Source of the DNA: Atopsyche davidsoni
Lineage: Eukaryota > Arthropoda > Insecta > Trichoptera > Hydrobiosidae
DNA length: 64,000 bases
Direction of reading: 5' to 3'
NCBI GenBank assembly: GCA_022113835.1
Contig: JAILWY010000004.1
Coordinates: forward strand, 1,677,501-1,741,500
Below the pieces are notes generated by a model that saw only the letters and a program-made list of their open reading frames with translations, had not been told where the DNA came from and did no database searches. This document shows positions 24,610 through 35,249 of the stretch, one piece after another (the first letter of the stretch is position 1; each line of letters opens with the position of its first letter). Made by a program: the position numbers and the translations under genes.

Positions 24610-24960
24610 TCAGAGCAATTTTGTGCATCTTCTTCTTCTGTTGACGATTTCCTCGAACAAATCTCGATCATGGGGCAGTCTCACCAATCCGGCTGTACTT
24701 CCAATCTCCGGCCACGTTATGTCGTCTCAGTTATGGAGTCGAAGATTTGACACTCAAGACAGCTACTATGCGAGGAAATGTGGCTGTATAGGAGAATCCT
24801 TGACCGCGTCACAAATGAAAGAGAAAAGAAGCGAAGGTCTCGTATTTTGGACACATTTTTCGTAACAATAAGTATGGCATCCTCCAGCTGATTGTCCAAG
24901 GAAAAATCGAAAAAAATTGGCATTGCAAGAAGGAATTTTGTTTATTTGCAAGCAATGCTT
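24610..24960 (-). mobile_element. LINE-X 3' end with inverted 5' part
   Basis: 24610-24715 is the antisense of the family 3' end (GGGGCAGTCTCACCAATCC matches GGCCAGTCTCACCGATTC at 50555). From about 24716 the orientation flips: GTTATGTCGTCTCAGTTATG and ATCCTCCAGCTGATTGTCC are the sense strand of the upstream reverse-transcriptase tail, as at 52615-52800. Read on the minus strand, a normally oriented 3' end is preceded by an inverted upstream piece, the layout expected from twin priming. Confidence 0.7.
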
Positions 24961-25259
24961 TACTGCTTGTGTGGACCGCAAGCCACTGATGGTAAATTTA
25001 TATGTATGCTTTAAATCATATCAATTACGATCTATCAACGTTTTTTCATGTTTTTAAGGGATCTTTACTTGTCGATCTTTTCCTCCCTGAAGCTTCACAA
25101 GAAATAGGGACTCAAAAGGATTATGCGTTTATTAGAAATAAATAAATAAATATATATATAGAGCAAGTTCGAATCAGAGCTGCTACAGCAAGAACTGCTG
25201 AAACTCCTCAACAGCATGAAAACAGCGTAGCAGCAGTATCCACTAGTATTTTATAAATA

Positions 25260-25966
25260 CAGGGTGTCCAAACAGAGTATCGAGTATTTGTTAGTTCAGT
25301 GAAACAAAAACTACTAGTAATCAAGTATTTTTGTTATTGCTACGCTGCTGGCACTCTTCTAAACTGGAACGAAGAGTGCTGATAACACGCTGACAGGGTG
25401 TCCAAAAAGAGCATCGGGTATTTGTTTTAGCGTTGAAGTTGATTCTAAGCGGTTGAAGAGCGCAAAAACGAAATCGTGGAGTCCACCATTTTGTGGAATT
25501 TTACTCGCTATGAAGCAGTTTTCAAAGACTGTAAAAATACATGGTAAAAATTCAAAACTCTTGTCGCCCTCGTTCAGTCCGCGACCAGGAAACAATCGAA
25601 TAAGTGGAAGCGTCAGTTCGTCAAAATCCGTATTTATCCACCCGAAAGCAAAGCCAAGCGTTGAACATTAAAAAATCGTCTTTGCATTCGATTTTAAAGA
25701 AAGATTTGCATTTAAAAGCGCATAAAATTCAATTGGTGCAAGAATTGAAGGATACGGACTACGCAAATCGCTTGAAATGCTGCGACGATTTAACAACTTT
25801 CAACCTTCGTTTCAGATTAGAAAAGTGCCAGCAGCGAACGGTTGCTATTTTTAAATAATTTTCCATTTTGTATTCTTATAATCAACATTAAAAAAAATAC
25901 TTGATTCCAAGTAATTTTTATTTTTACTGAACTAACAAATACCCGATACTCTGTTTGGACACACTG
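25260..25966. mobile_element. Composite mariner-like insertion (copy 2), with the transposase N-terminal region
   Basis: A left end (TACAGGGTGTCCAAACAGAG) followed by an antisense C-terminal piece is broken at about 25393, where a second end of the same family begins (CAGGGTGTCCAAAAAGAGCA) and runs to the right end at 25966 beside TA. The inner copy is in + orientation and, unlike the others, keeps the N-terminal helix-turn-helix region: SLHSILKKDLHLKAHKIQLV and ELKDTDYANRLKCC at about 25680-25785, then jumps to a short C-terminal tail. It is frameshifted near 25600-25670 and lacks the catalytic core. Confidence 0.75.
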
Positions 25967-25979
25967 TATATTCGTGTTT

Positions 25980-26230
25980 GATCGAGCGCATTTCTACGGG
26001 AGGTTAACGCATGCTCACGCCGGGTTGCTGAACGCGAAACCGAGGATCTACATAAGGTTGGTTCGTGACCTTGAGTTTGGCCGCATATTAATCTCCCGCG
26101 AGGTGCATCACGATAAAAGGACGTAAACCCTCGAGGCGGTGCTGTTTACCTGCGCCGGTGCACTCGGTGACGTCACGCTGCAATGTTACTGCAGTTCAAA
26201 CAATAACCCATGCAACACGCAAACATCTCG
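25980..26230 (+). promoter_or_regulatory. GC-rich intronic island with a perfect CRE palindrome
   Basis: About 250 bp clearly richer in GC than the intron, immediately after the mariner-like copy. It contains TGACGTCA (26168-26175), the full CREB/ATF palindrome. No coding frame or transposon motif is recognised. Candidate enhancer, alternative promoter or unrecognised repeat. Confidence 0.3.
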
Positions 26231-26398
26231 GGTGCAATAATGCATAATAAAAAAAAACAAAAAAAAAAACAATGACCTGGTCATCATCAGATGCAGAATA
26301 GACTGACAAAATATACAAACATACGTTTAAATACACCAAACGAAAAAATGGTAACAATAGTTCAGATGAGAGTTACATTATTAGCTGGATCCACTACA

Positions 26399-26560
26399 CC
26401 ATAGTTTCCCAAACTATTTTGCCCCGTCGACCCATTGTCAAGTTTTCTTGTTTTTCGTAGATACTTATAGCCCCATTTATCCACGCTTTAGCATGCCAGT
26501 CCCATGGTCTATACCAGAGGTTTCCAAACTTTTTGTCCCGTCGACCCCTTGACAACTGTT
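26399..26560 (+). repeat. Two hAT-like terminal motifs in direct orientation
   Basis: ATAGTTTCCCAAACT at 26401 and CAGAGGTTTCCAAACT at 26515 are each followed by a block of the type CCCGTCGACCC. CAG.GGTTTCCAAACT-type ends are typical of hAT elements and their MITEs. No transposase is present. Confidence 0.45.
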
Positions 26561-26591
26561 TTTGGCCTTGCTTATATTGAATTTTTACATT

Positions 26592-26932
26592 TGACCGGAT
26601 TTTTTGTCCGTTGTATCCGAAATACGTTATATCGAGGTTTTACTGTATACCTTCATAAATAAAAACACACAAAATGCAAATATAGTAACAATTGGGGGAG
26701 AGGGGGTGTCCGTTAAAGCCGATGTCCGTTTAAAATAAGTAAAAAAAACTTTTTTTTTGAAAATATACTGTATGTATTTACTTAGATATAAATAAAAAAT
26801 ACAAAACACAAATAAAATTCTATTAAAATTGTCTTGCTTTCGGTAATCCTACTAAAAAGGAATCTACTCTTTTGGACCAGATTTTTTGTCCGTTATATCC
26901 GAAGTCCGTAATATCGAGGTTTTACATACTGT
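26592..26932 (+). repeat. Two pogo/Tigger-like terminal motifs in direct orientation
   Basis: 26592-26648 and 26873-26932 share TTTTTTGTCCGTT, TATCCGAA and ATATCGAGGTTTTAC. Reversed, this is the CAGTAAAACCTCGATATAACG type of end known from pogo-class elements. Between them lie a related GTCCGTT motif and AT-rich filler. No transposase. Confidence 0.5.
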
Positions 26933-26939
26933 ACTAGAA

Positions 26940-27655
26940 ATCAAGGTTTTTTTTTTTATAAATTCAAAACACTCTCTATTTTATGTTATTTTAATAAACA
27001 CGGTTTCTTTGAATAGCACCGGAGCCTAAAAAAATGGTAACAAATGTGAAATGAAAAGTCATAGCGTTTTAATAATTAATTTTAAAATTTTAAAATAATT
27101 TATTGTATGTACTGTAAAGTGTTATATATGTTATTGCGTACGTAAAATGCTTGAGATAAAATATATTACATTTGCTTTATTAATGCATATATGATAACAG
27201 CTACACAGGTAATATTTTATCATCAGTACTATGTTAGCCTAGGTTGAGTTTTATTCGTAAAAAAAAATAATTATAAAGTAATTTATTTATTATTAAAAAA
27301 TATCATTGCTAGTCATATTTTCTCCCGATTTTTTAAAATCTTTTAACCGTGTCTTTAATCGCACCAACTTGTGAATATGTAACAAGTCCTCACCGTAGCA
27401 TTTGGATTATTTATACCTTTTAATTAATAATTCGGCCGTAATTATTATACAATACCTGGGATTTAGAAACCAGACAATTTACAGCTCAATAAAACACATC
27501 GGATTTATCGATCGTCACCGTTGACAAGACGTAATGGTCGGAAAACGGACGGTGAATTTTTAAAATCGATCTATTGAGTGGATATTATATAAGAAAACGG
27601 GCAACAGTATACCATATTAAATATTTTCAGCTGCCTGAATTAAATTTTGAAATGC
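26940..27655. other. Intronic AT-rich DNA, nothing recognised
   Basis: No gene or clear repeat. The block simply separates the pogo-like ends from the next mariner-like copy. Confidence 0.5.
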
Positions 27656-27663
27656 CAATTATA

Positions 27664-28232
27664 CAGGGTGTCCAAAAAGAGTATCGGGTGAATGTGATTA
27701 GTGACCGTTATTGCGATATGCTGCGAAAATTTTTGGTCACAGAGTTGCAGGAGTTTCATGGTTTCGACTCAAAAACGTAGTTCCAATAAGATGGAACCAC
27801 TTGCCATACATCTGATCAATCAATTGAAGCTGTTAACGAATTATTCCCTAATAAGGCCATTTCGCGTAGAGGTAACATCAACTGGCCTCCCAGAAGCCCC
27901 GACCTTAGCCCTCTTGACTATTTCATATGGGGATACCTTTAAAGTAGGGTTTATGAGAATAATCCGATGAACCTAACGGAATTGAAATAATACATCAGGT
28001 CAGAAATGGCAGCAATATCGAGGGCTATGTGTCAGCGTGTTATCAGCAATCTTCGTTGCAGATTAGAAGAGTGCCAGCAACGCGTAACGGTCACCATTTG
28101 GATAACACCATCTTTTTAAAATCATTTTTCATTTTGTATTTTTTCAATCAACAATAAAAAAAAATACTTGATTACAAGTAATTATTATTTTAGTGAACTA
28201 ACAAATACCCGATACTCTCTTTGGACACCCTA
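27664..28232 (+). mobile_element. Mariner-like element, internally deleted (copy 3)
   Basis: 569 bp with good terminal repeats at both ends (CAGGGTGTCCAAAAAGAGTA on the left, GGACACCCTA on the right), flanked by TA. The left end continues directly into GTATCGGGTGAATGTGA, the start of the residual transposase C-terminal half, as in copies 1 and 4. Recognisable blocks include a decayed form of INWPPRSPDLSPLDYF near 27875-27925. Several frameshifts. Dead derivative. Confidence 0.85.
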
Positions 28233-28560
28233 TACAACGACAGTAGAAGGTATTTTATCTAAATAATCATGTTAATCGGTTTGGACGAATTTAAATATAA
28301 ACGAGGTGCGATTTGCTCCGCCGCAACTTCGTTTGCAATGCGAATGACCTTGGTTAATTGAAATATCTATTTAACAACGACAGAAGGAAGTATTCTCTCC
28401 AAATAGCCGTGTTTTAGGTTTGATGAATTGCGAATTTTAATAAATTCGAGCATTGCTTCGAATTTGCAATGCGAATGAATTTGGTTTATATAAATGCCTT
28501 TTTAACAATGGCAGAAGAATATATTTTCTTCATATAACCTCGTTTATTGGTTTTGCGGAA
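28232..28560 (+). repeat. Decayed tandem array, period about 135 bp
   Basis: The block beginning CAACGACAG-AGAAGG recurs at 28235, 28375 and (as CAATGGCAGAAGA) 28506. Within each unit TTTGCAATGCGAATGA or a variant follows. Two to three diverged copies. Confidence 0.65.
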
Positions 28561-28564
28561 TTTA

Positions 28565-31225
28565 AATACAAATTAGCTGTTTTCGTTGCATATTGATAAT
28601 TATTAACGGAACTACAATAAACCAGTCAGTAAAGAAATTGTAAGTACATATAAACAATCATTTTGTATGAGAAAAATTTCACGAAGTATTTTCCATATCT
28701 TTTAAGTTGCTGTAAATCTCGCATAGTTGGGTACAACAACAAAAAATATAAATGCGTTTAGAAGCAATTGCGGCTGTGCTATGCCTTGTACGATTCTAGT
28801 TATATTCAACCGAATTACAACGGTTAAAAATTTAAGATTATATCTGGAGTCAAACCCGAAACTTTAGGGTCGATAAACAAGACTGCTGACCTCTTAAACA
28901 CGAGACGTCTAGAATTCATATTTATGGGTTTAATGAAAATATTATAAAAAAACTTTAATTAACATTAAAAAATACTATACGGCGATGAAATTAAAATATC
29001 TGCGAATAAATTTATATATTTTTTGAAATTTGCAAAAAGCACGTGTTTTTTACATTAAAAATTACATAAATATCATATTAGTGTGATGCAGTTATGAGTG
29101 ATGAACATGCGTTGCATTCTTGCGCTAACATTTCAGCATTTTGCTTCTCCAAGAAACGCAAAATCATATTATCATTATCCAAAGTATATTTCAGTATTGA
29201 TTATACAATGTGTTTTGAAACTTCTGGTGACTTCCAAAATAGAGGTCACGAAATATATATATAAAATATATATATTTCGGATTCATCACATTCGGATCCC
29301 CTGAGTTTTGAAACATTTTATATCAGTTAATATATTCAAATATAATAGCTAAAGTGTGTGGGTGGTTCATTATTTATTTAAATTATAAACTATTGTATTT
29401 TATGAAATGTCTGAGATTTCCTTTTTTTTTGTTCCAAACGATGTGTTGTTTATTATGCATTTCTCAATATCAAAACTATTATTTGCTCAAAGATGTTATC
29501 AATTAAATTTTATTCGGCTACTTTTTTTTATAATTGGCATATTATGATAAAATAATAGAATGGGAATTTTGTGCCTTTTAACATTTTCCATTTTGATTTT
29601 CTAATGCAAATGTGCATAATTTTAACATTGGAGACATTTAACTAAAAAATTGAAATAAATATTTTTACTAAAAAATAAATTATTATGTTAAATTATAAAA
29701 ATAAAATAGAGAGAAAAAAAACCATATAACACAAATGTACACACAAAAATAAACTCAGTGTTTTGACAGACTGAAAAAAATAATAATTATCAAATATATA
29801 TAAACTAATAAAATAAGCGTTTTAATTATTCATTAATATTTTTAAATTTAAGTACTGCATCATAAAATTAAAAGCCAATAAAACGTTTTTATTTGTTTGC
29901 ATAGTTTTCATGACTGCAAATTTTAACGACGCATAAAAAATAAATCTGCATCAAAAAAAAAAAAAAAAAAAACATAACCAAAGGCATTAAGATTAAACTC
30001 ATAATATTTCCGGACCACTAAAACCATGAAAAACCACTGAAAAAAAAAAACAAATCATTGTTAACAGCAATATTTTTTCCCCATACATATTGTGTATACA
30101 AAAAATTCATAGAAATTTTATTTGAGCTGGGATTAGAGTCAACAGCCTCACGACTGCACGTTTTCGCTTTCCCATGGTTTTATCATCGCTTTTATGGTTT
30201 TTCTCAAAATAAGCAGCAACCATTGGCCATTTACCATTCTGTTTTCGGTTGTGTTGTAGACTGTTTATGACTGTAACACAAGGTGCGTCAAACAGACATG
30301 CTTTAACCATATAACGCAAAACAGGACGCCAGTGGACAATTACCGTTTTGTTTTTTTTTTCAACGCGTGTAGACTCCTTTACACCACTTATAACCATTGA
30401 AATGGCTTAAATATGCGTAATATTAAAACAATATAAATTACGTCTTGAAACCGGACGCATTGTTCCAACACACAGCACTACCGTGCATTCGTCACATATC
30501 CTATTAAATTTTATTGCGTGAGTCACGTTTGAGGTGCTTTGCATACGCAGCAATAAATTGCGACAATAAATATTAAAAAAATTATAAAAATTCTATGTTT
30601 TCTATGCGAAATCACTTGAACAGGTTGAAAAAATGCCTATTGGCAATCTGTTGGTCGTATGTCATATATATTTAATAGAATCCACGCGTACTGGGGTTAT
30701 TTACTAAAAGCTCCCGATCACTACACACATTCGCATTTAGTATACTTTTCCAACTATATTACATCCATATAAACCCCCAGGGGTCTATTTAGGCTGGCTG
30801 GGGGTCCATGTCAGCGAGAAATAAAATTGGGGGTTCACCCTACTGGTATAATAAATATCATCCCGTACCAATGATTATTATTAAATATTAATTATAAATC
30901 CACGTTTTTCACTTCATTGCTTATACAATATTAAGGAAATCAATTCACACGTAGGACGATGAAAAAAATAGTAGAAAAATTATTTCACGACACTGTTGGG
31001 ATTCGCAAGGTTTCGTCTAAGTGTCAAGTGTAAGTCTTGTTTTTTTTAAGTGTTCCCTAAACTTTACTGCAAAAATGGCGATAAATTCAAATCTTGCGTT
31101 AATTTTGGGACATCCTATATAAGCAGAAAAAAATATAGCAGCACCCATGGAGATGCAGGCCCTATGTGTTTCACGTGTTAATCGATTACTACAATTTTGC
31201 TTAAGGCAGTTGCTTCTAGCCTTTT
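28565..31225. other. Intronic AT-rich DNA with minor repeats
   Basis: At 28843-28905 the minus strand has a decayed tRNA-like head (B-box-like GGGTTTGACTCC). 29955-29973 is an A homopolymer. 30120-30400 is a block of mixed composition with 70-96-codon frames but no domain. No gene supported. Confidence 0.45.
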
Positions 31226-31227
31226 AA

Positions 31228-31800
31228 TTGCTCTGGTGTCCAACCGGACACCAGAGGCAGTCCTTTACCTGGCGAAATCGTGTCATTTAATTAATTTAAT
31301 TGTTACTTTTTTTTCTATGTCGAAAGTTGATTTTTTTACACAGTATTGAGAAAACTATAAATTGTATTTACCAATTTTTTATTATTTAATTTACCTCCAT
31401 TTTATGATAAAATAAAATCCTGAAGATGTTGGAAAATTGGATAAAATGACGACTTTTCAAAACCAAAGTTTGTTAAAGATTTTTTTTTTTTAATTTTTAA
31501 ATTTATAAGACGCACATGGTTTATATTTAATCTTTCAATTCCAATAAAAAAAAAGACTTTTAAATGTTAAGGATTATTGGAAAATGTACCGGACGAATCT
31601 CCAAATTCCTACACTTCAACCGGAAAAACACATATTTATCATACTAATAGTAAATTTATAAGAAATAAAAATATATTGTGTTCGGAAGAAGGGATGTATC
31701 AAACTTTTTGCATTTGAATATTTTTGATTGGTGCAGTCGATTTTTCGCAAAACGGACTAGAAAATGATCAAAAAACTCGATTATGGGACCTAGACCCTTT
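31228..31800 (+). repeat. Dispersed repeat E, copy 1 (inverted partner at 40635-41185)
   Basis: From CCTGGCGAAATCGTGTCATT near 31268 to GGTGCAGTCGATTTTTCGC near 31732 this matches the reverse complement of 40640-41172 across about 530 bp with small indels. At its left end is an 11-bp perfect stem, CTCTGGTGTCC / GGACACCAGAG (31231-31256). No protein can be read in it. Confidence 0.8.
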
Positions 31801-31954
31801 ATATTAGAGAGACAAGGTTTATATACCTTTTTGTGAATTGAATAATTTTACACCCCGTTGTATGAAAGGTGCGTAAAAGTATTTAAATAAAAAATATTTT
31901 TATCTGTATGGGAGAAAAATACAGATTAGGCATGCAAGGCGTGTGTGGAGAGCA

Positions 31955-32080
31955 AAAAAAACGGCGGGGGTCTACGGCACGAAAAAGCTTGGAAATCACT
32001 GGCGCACGAGGTCGCAGAGCCAACTTTGTTAGGTTTTTTTTTATTTTATTGGTTCCAGCCTGGCGAGTAAAGGTCTCTAC
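31955..32080 (+). repeat. Dispersed repeat F, copy 1
   Basis: GGGTCTACGGCACGAAAAAG, then ACGAGGTCGCAGAGCC and CCAGCCTGGCGAG align with GGGGTCCGCGGAGCAAAAAA and the following segment at 33042-33155. Probably 3' sequence of a mariner-type element, because the second copy immediately follows a mariner transposase pseudogene. Confidence 0.55.
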
Positions 32081-32215
32081 ACCCGGAGCAACAGATTTGC
32101 AGCTAGCCAACAGCTTCCCTTTATTTTGGGTGTTTTGCCTAAAGTTTAGGACATCATAGGCTAGCTGCAAGTCGTGTCGCGATTTATTGCTCACAGGTCA
32201 CTACACAACCAAACA
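32070..32215. mobile_element. MITE-A relative with 12-bp inner inverted repeat
   Basis: TTGCAGCTAGCC (32097-32108) is mirrored by GGCTAGCTGCAA (32159-32170). Outer parts GTCTCTACACCCGGAGCAAC and TGTCGCGATTTATTGCTCAC are imperfect inverse partners like those of MITE-A. The inner TTTATTTTGGGTGTTTTGCC is shared with copies at 47.8 and 52.3 kb. Confidence 0.6.
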
Positions 32216-32377
32216 ACAATTGGCATCCTATTTTGCGTTTACATAGACAAAATTATATTTGTAGTGTGCATTAAGGCGTGTGAGATGGCGTTACTAGTAT
32301 TGAATCGCATCAGGCTATACTTTAACTCACTTCATTGTGAAGCTTCATTGTGCGCTTTTGGCAGGCCAACCAAAAAA

Positions 32378-32982
32378 AAATCGAAAATGAAAGAAGTCAT
32401 TTTTGCATCATTTCGTCACTGGCTACGACAACCTGAAGCGTAAAAAAACTCAAGGGGTAAGCCCGGACATGCATCAACATCGACAGCCAGGCCAAATATT
32501 CATGACGCCAAGGTAATGCTGTGTAGTTGGTGGGATCAGAAGGGTGTCATCCACTATGAGCTGTCGAAACCAGGCCAAACAATCACGGGCGAGCTCTACA
32601 GATAACAATTGATGCGTTTGAAGCGAGCATTGGCAGAAAAACGGCCAGAATATGCGACCAGGCACGAGTCTGTAATTTTCCATCATGACAATGCTCGGCC
32701 ACATGTTGCTAAATCGGTTAAAACCTACTTGGAAAACAGTGGATGGGAAGTTCTGCCTCACCCGCCTTATAGCCCAGACTTTGCCCCTTCCGACCTACCA
32801 CTTGTTTCGATCGATGTAGAATGCCCTTTCTGGAATACGCTTCACTTCTGAACAGGGTATCAAAAAATTGGCTTGATTATTTCTTGGCTTCAAAAGACGA
32901 ACAGTTCTTTTGGGATGGAATCCATAATTTGCCTGAAAGATGGGAAAAAGTAGTGGCTGGCGATGGACAATACTTTGAATAA
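32378..32982 (+). mobile_element. Mariner transposase pseudogene (Mos1/irritans-type)
   Basis: Reads as the C-terminal two-thirds of a mariner transposase: WWDQKGVIHYELSKPGQTIT, an in-frame TAA replacing an expected codon after GELYR, RLKRALAEKRPEYATRHES, then HHDNARPHVAKSVKTYLEN and PHPPYSPDFAPSD, which hold the second and third acidic residues of the DD34D triad. A frameshift follows PSD, and another frame carries the normal tail, ending WEKVVAGDGQYFE with a stop at 32980-32982. No N-terminal helix-turn-helix seen. Different lineage from the mariner-like family at 3976, 27664 and elsewhere. Confidence 0.9.
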
Positions 32983-33041
32983 TACCACACTATCAGTATT
33001 AAAAAAAAACACCAAAGGTTTAGTACAAATCGGTTGAAATT

Positions 33042-33340
33042 TCAAGGGGTCCGCGGAGCAAAAAAGCTGGGGAGCCTCTGGGGCATAGGGTCGCGCAGCC
33101 GGCGTCATTAGGCATTTGGTGTGTTTTGCTTTGTTTATTTGTCCGGCTCGCCAAACCGGTCGGCTGGCCCAGATCGGCGCGCGGCACACAAGATGGCCGC
33201 GGCCAAAGTGCACGCGGCACAAGATGGCCGGCACAAGATGGCCGGCACGTGCGGCCTTGGGCCGAGGCGCAGCGGTGAAGCCATGGAGACGCTCGCAAAT
33301 GGGCGGTGCGAGTTTTGGAATCGCTGAAAAAAAAAACTGT
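33042..33340 (+). repeat. Dispersed repeat F copy 2 and GC-rich block with AAGATGGCC motifs
   Basis: 33042-33155 aligns with 31955-32080. The following GC-rich part has AAGATGGCC three times (33190, 33221, 33234). It lies right after the mariner pseudogene, so it may be transposon 3' sequence. Frames here are low-complexity and not credible as proteins. Confidence 0.55.
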
Positions 33341-33344
33341 CTTT

Positions 33345-33716
33345 GTCGTTAAGTAATTACAAATCGATATGCGTTATAAAAAAAAACGATTAACAGTTTT
33401 TATTTTTTGTTTCAAGTTTATATTGAATCCTTGTAAAGCAAATTATGCATTAGAACTTCTGGGATACTGAAAGCTTGAACATCTCAAACTCTCGCAAATC
33501 TTTACTTGCGTATAGCATACTTGTTCTCCATTGAACAAACGTGTCTCACTGTATATTTTTTTACATCATCAGTATGTGTTGAAGCGATCTACACGCACTG
33601 CATAAAATCGAATTGTTAAAATAGCGTAAATAATATAAAATACACTTAAAGCATGGGACGACATAAGCCAGTCACTGTTCGGTTGTCGCTTGTGTTTCAG
33701 CGCAAGTAGGCAGCTT
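33345..33716 (+). repeat. Dispersed repeat G, copy 1
   Basis: About 370 bp that recurs in the same orientation at 34845-35246: starts at GTTAAGTAATTACAAATCGA, includes TCTCCATTGAACAAACGTGT and ends CGCAAGTAGGCAGCTT. The end resembles the MITE-A terminus. Bracketed by a 26-bp near-identical pair (GTTTTGGAATCGCTG plus A-run at 33312-33339 and GTGTTTGGAATCGCTGG plus A-run at 33717-33744). Confidence 0.8.
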
Positions 33717-33845
33717 GTGTTTGGAATCGCTGGAAAAAAAACTGAAACTAGATGGCCATTTCAGCAGCAGGGGGGAGCAATCAGCTTATCATGCTGTTGC
33801 ACAACCAACAACCGAACTGTAAAAGGACAATAGTGCATAGTGCAT

Positions 33846-33886
33846 ACACACACAACACAAACATACAAACACACACACACACACAA
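33846..33886. repeat. (CA)n-type microsatellite
   Basis: Interrupted ACACAAC units followed by a pure CA run near 33868-33885. Confidence 0.85.
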
Positions 33887-33899
33887 ATATTTTTATATA

Positions 33900-34063
33900 G
33901 TAAAACCTTTACTTCAAACGAGGAGGTCAAAAATCACCTGGATCATTTTTTTGCTAGCAAAGAACAAACATTTTATGAACGTGGAATCATGCTAGAAAGA
34001 TGGCAAAAGGTATTGGACCACAATGGACAATATACAATTAAATTAAATATTTATTCACAATAA
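33900..34063 (+). mobile_element. Mariner transposase C-terminal fragment
   Basis: Encodes SNEEVKNHLDHFFASKEQTF and YERGIMLERWQKVLDHNGQY, the conserved C-terminus of mariner transposases. It is only the last 50 or so residues; the catalytic core is absent. Different in sequence from the pseudogene at 32378-32982, so a second insertion. Confidence 0.8.
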
Positions 34064-34844
34064 GAAAATTGCCTTTCATTTTCATTAAAAAAAAAAAAAA
34101 AACGAAATTACTTTCCGAACAAACTTTTATAAATATATATATATATATATAAATAATGCAATAGGTTGTGTCTTATCTCAAATTTATATAATAAAAAAGC
34201 AATAATAAAAATCTTGGTATTAAATTTTAGCACTCAACGCCAGCACAGGAGTTGTGATTTATAACTAAGTATTAAAAAAAATTCTGGTATTATAATAATC
34301 GCACGATCAGGGTTGTCGTGTTTTTAAAATAGAATATCACTAAAATGTTAATAATATAATATAATAGCTGATTATGCACTCTTCCATTATTGTAATGTTG
34401 TAATTTATAACACCTCATGAAGTTTATAATAAATCTGCATTCAACAAGTGGTTTTTTTTTTAAAATGATTTTGTGCACGAAACGAAGAGAAATTTGGGTA
34501 ATTCGGAAGTAAACCAACAATCAGCCAATAAAGTCCTTTTATTTTGAGTGTTTTTCATCGTTTTGGCTGGTTGCAAGTCTGTTTGTGTACTTTGCGCTTA
34601 AGTACCACCGATCTTAGCATGCATGTGCTTTATCCACAGTATTATTTCACATCGGCTATGAGAGTATTTTGTAATTTTCACAGTCAAATCGAACGGATAT
34701 CTTAAAATAAATTAATTCACGTTACAAACAGGCAACAAGTTATTTTATAGCCGTATCGCGTGACTCATTCCACCTGAGGGGATAGCTTTGCAAAAAAAAA
34801 CCGCTTTGTTACAACACATAAAAAAGCTGTCGGTTCTATTTGTT

Positions 34845-35246
34845 GTTAAGTAATTACAAATCGATATGCGTTATCATTAAGTGATAAAAAAATTATAATT
34901 TTTATTTTTTGATTCAAGTTTATATATTTCCCACTGGGTCTTGGGATTGAATCCTTGTAAAGCATTAGAACTCCTTAGAAAGCTTGAAAATCTCAAACTC
35001 TAGCAAATCTTTACTTGCGGGCTATTATAGCATATTTGTTCTCCATTGAACAAACGTGTCTTATTATATATTTTTTAACATCATCAGTATCTATTGAAGC
35101 GACCTACACGCTCTGCATAAAATCTAAGTGTAAAAATAGCGTTTTCTCTTAAGGAAAATAATATAAAATACACTCAAAACATGGGACGACATAAGTCAAT
35201 CACTATTCGGTTGTCGCTTGTGTTTCAACGCAAGTAGGCAGCTTGA
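34845..35246 (+). repeat. Dispersed repeat G, copy 2
   Basis: Direct-orientation partner of 33345-33716, about 400 bp because of small insertions. Same start (TTAAGTAATTACAAATCGAT) and end (GCAAGTAGGCAGCTT). No coding frame. 34500-34600 upstream also carries a partial MITE-A-like block. Confidence 0.8.
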
Positions 35247-35249
35247 ATA

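Noticed and set aside
32378..32982. A domesticated mariner transposase gene
   Set aside because: An in-frame stop and a frameshift interrupt the catalytic region, and the N-terminal DNA-binding part is not found.
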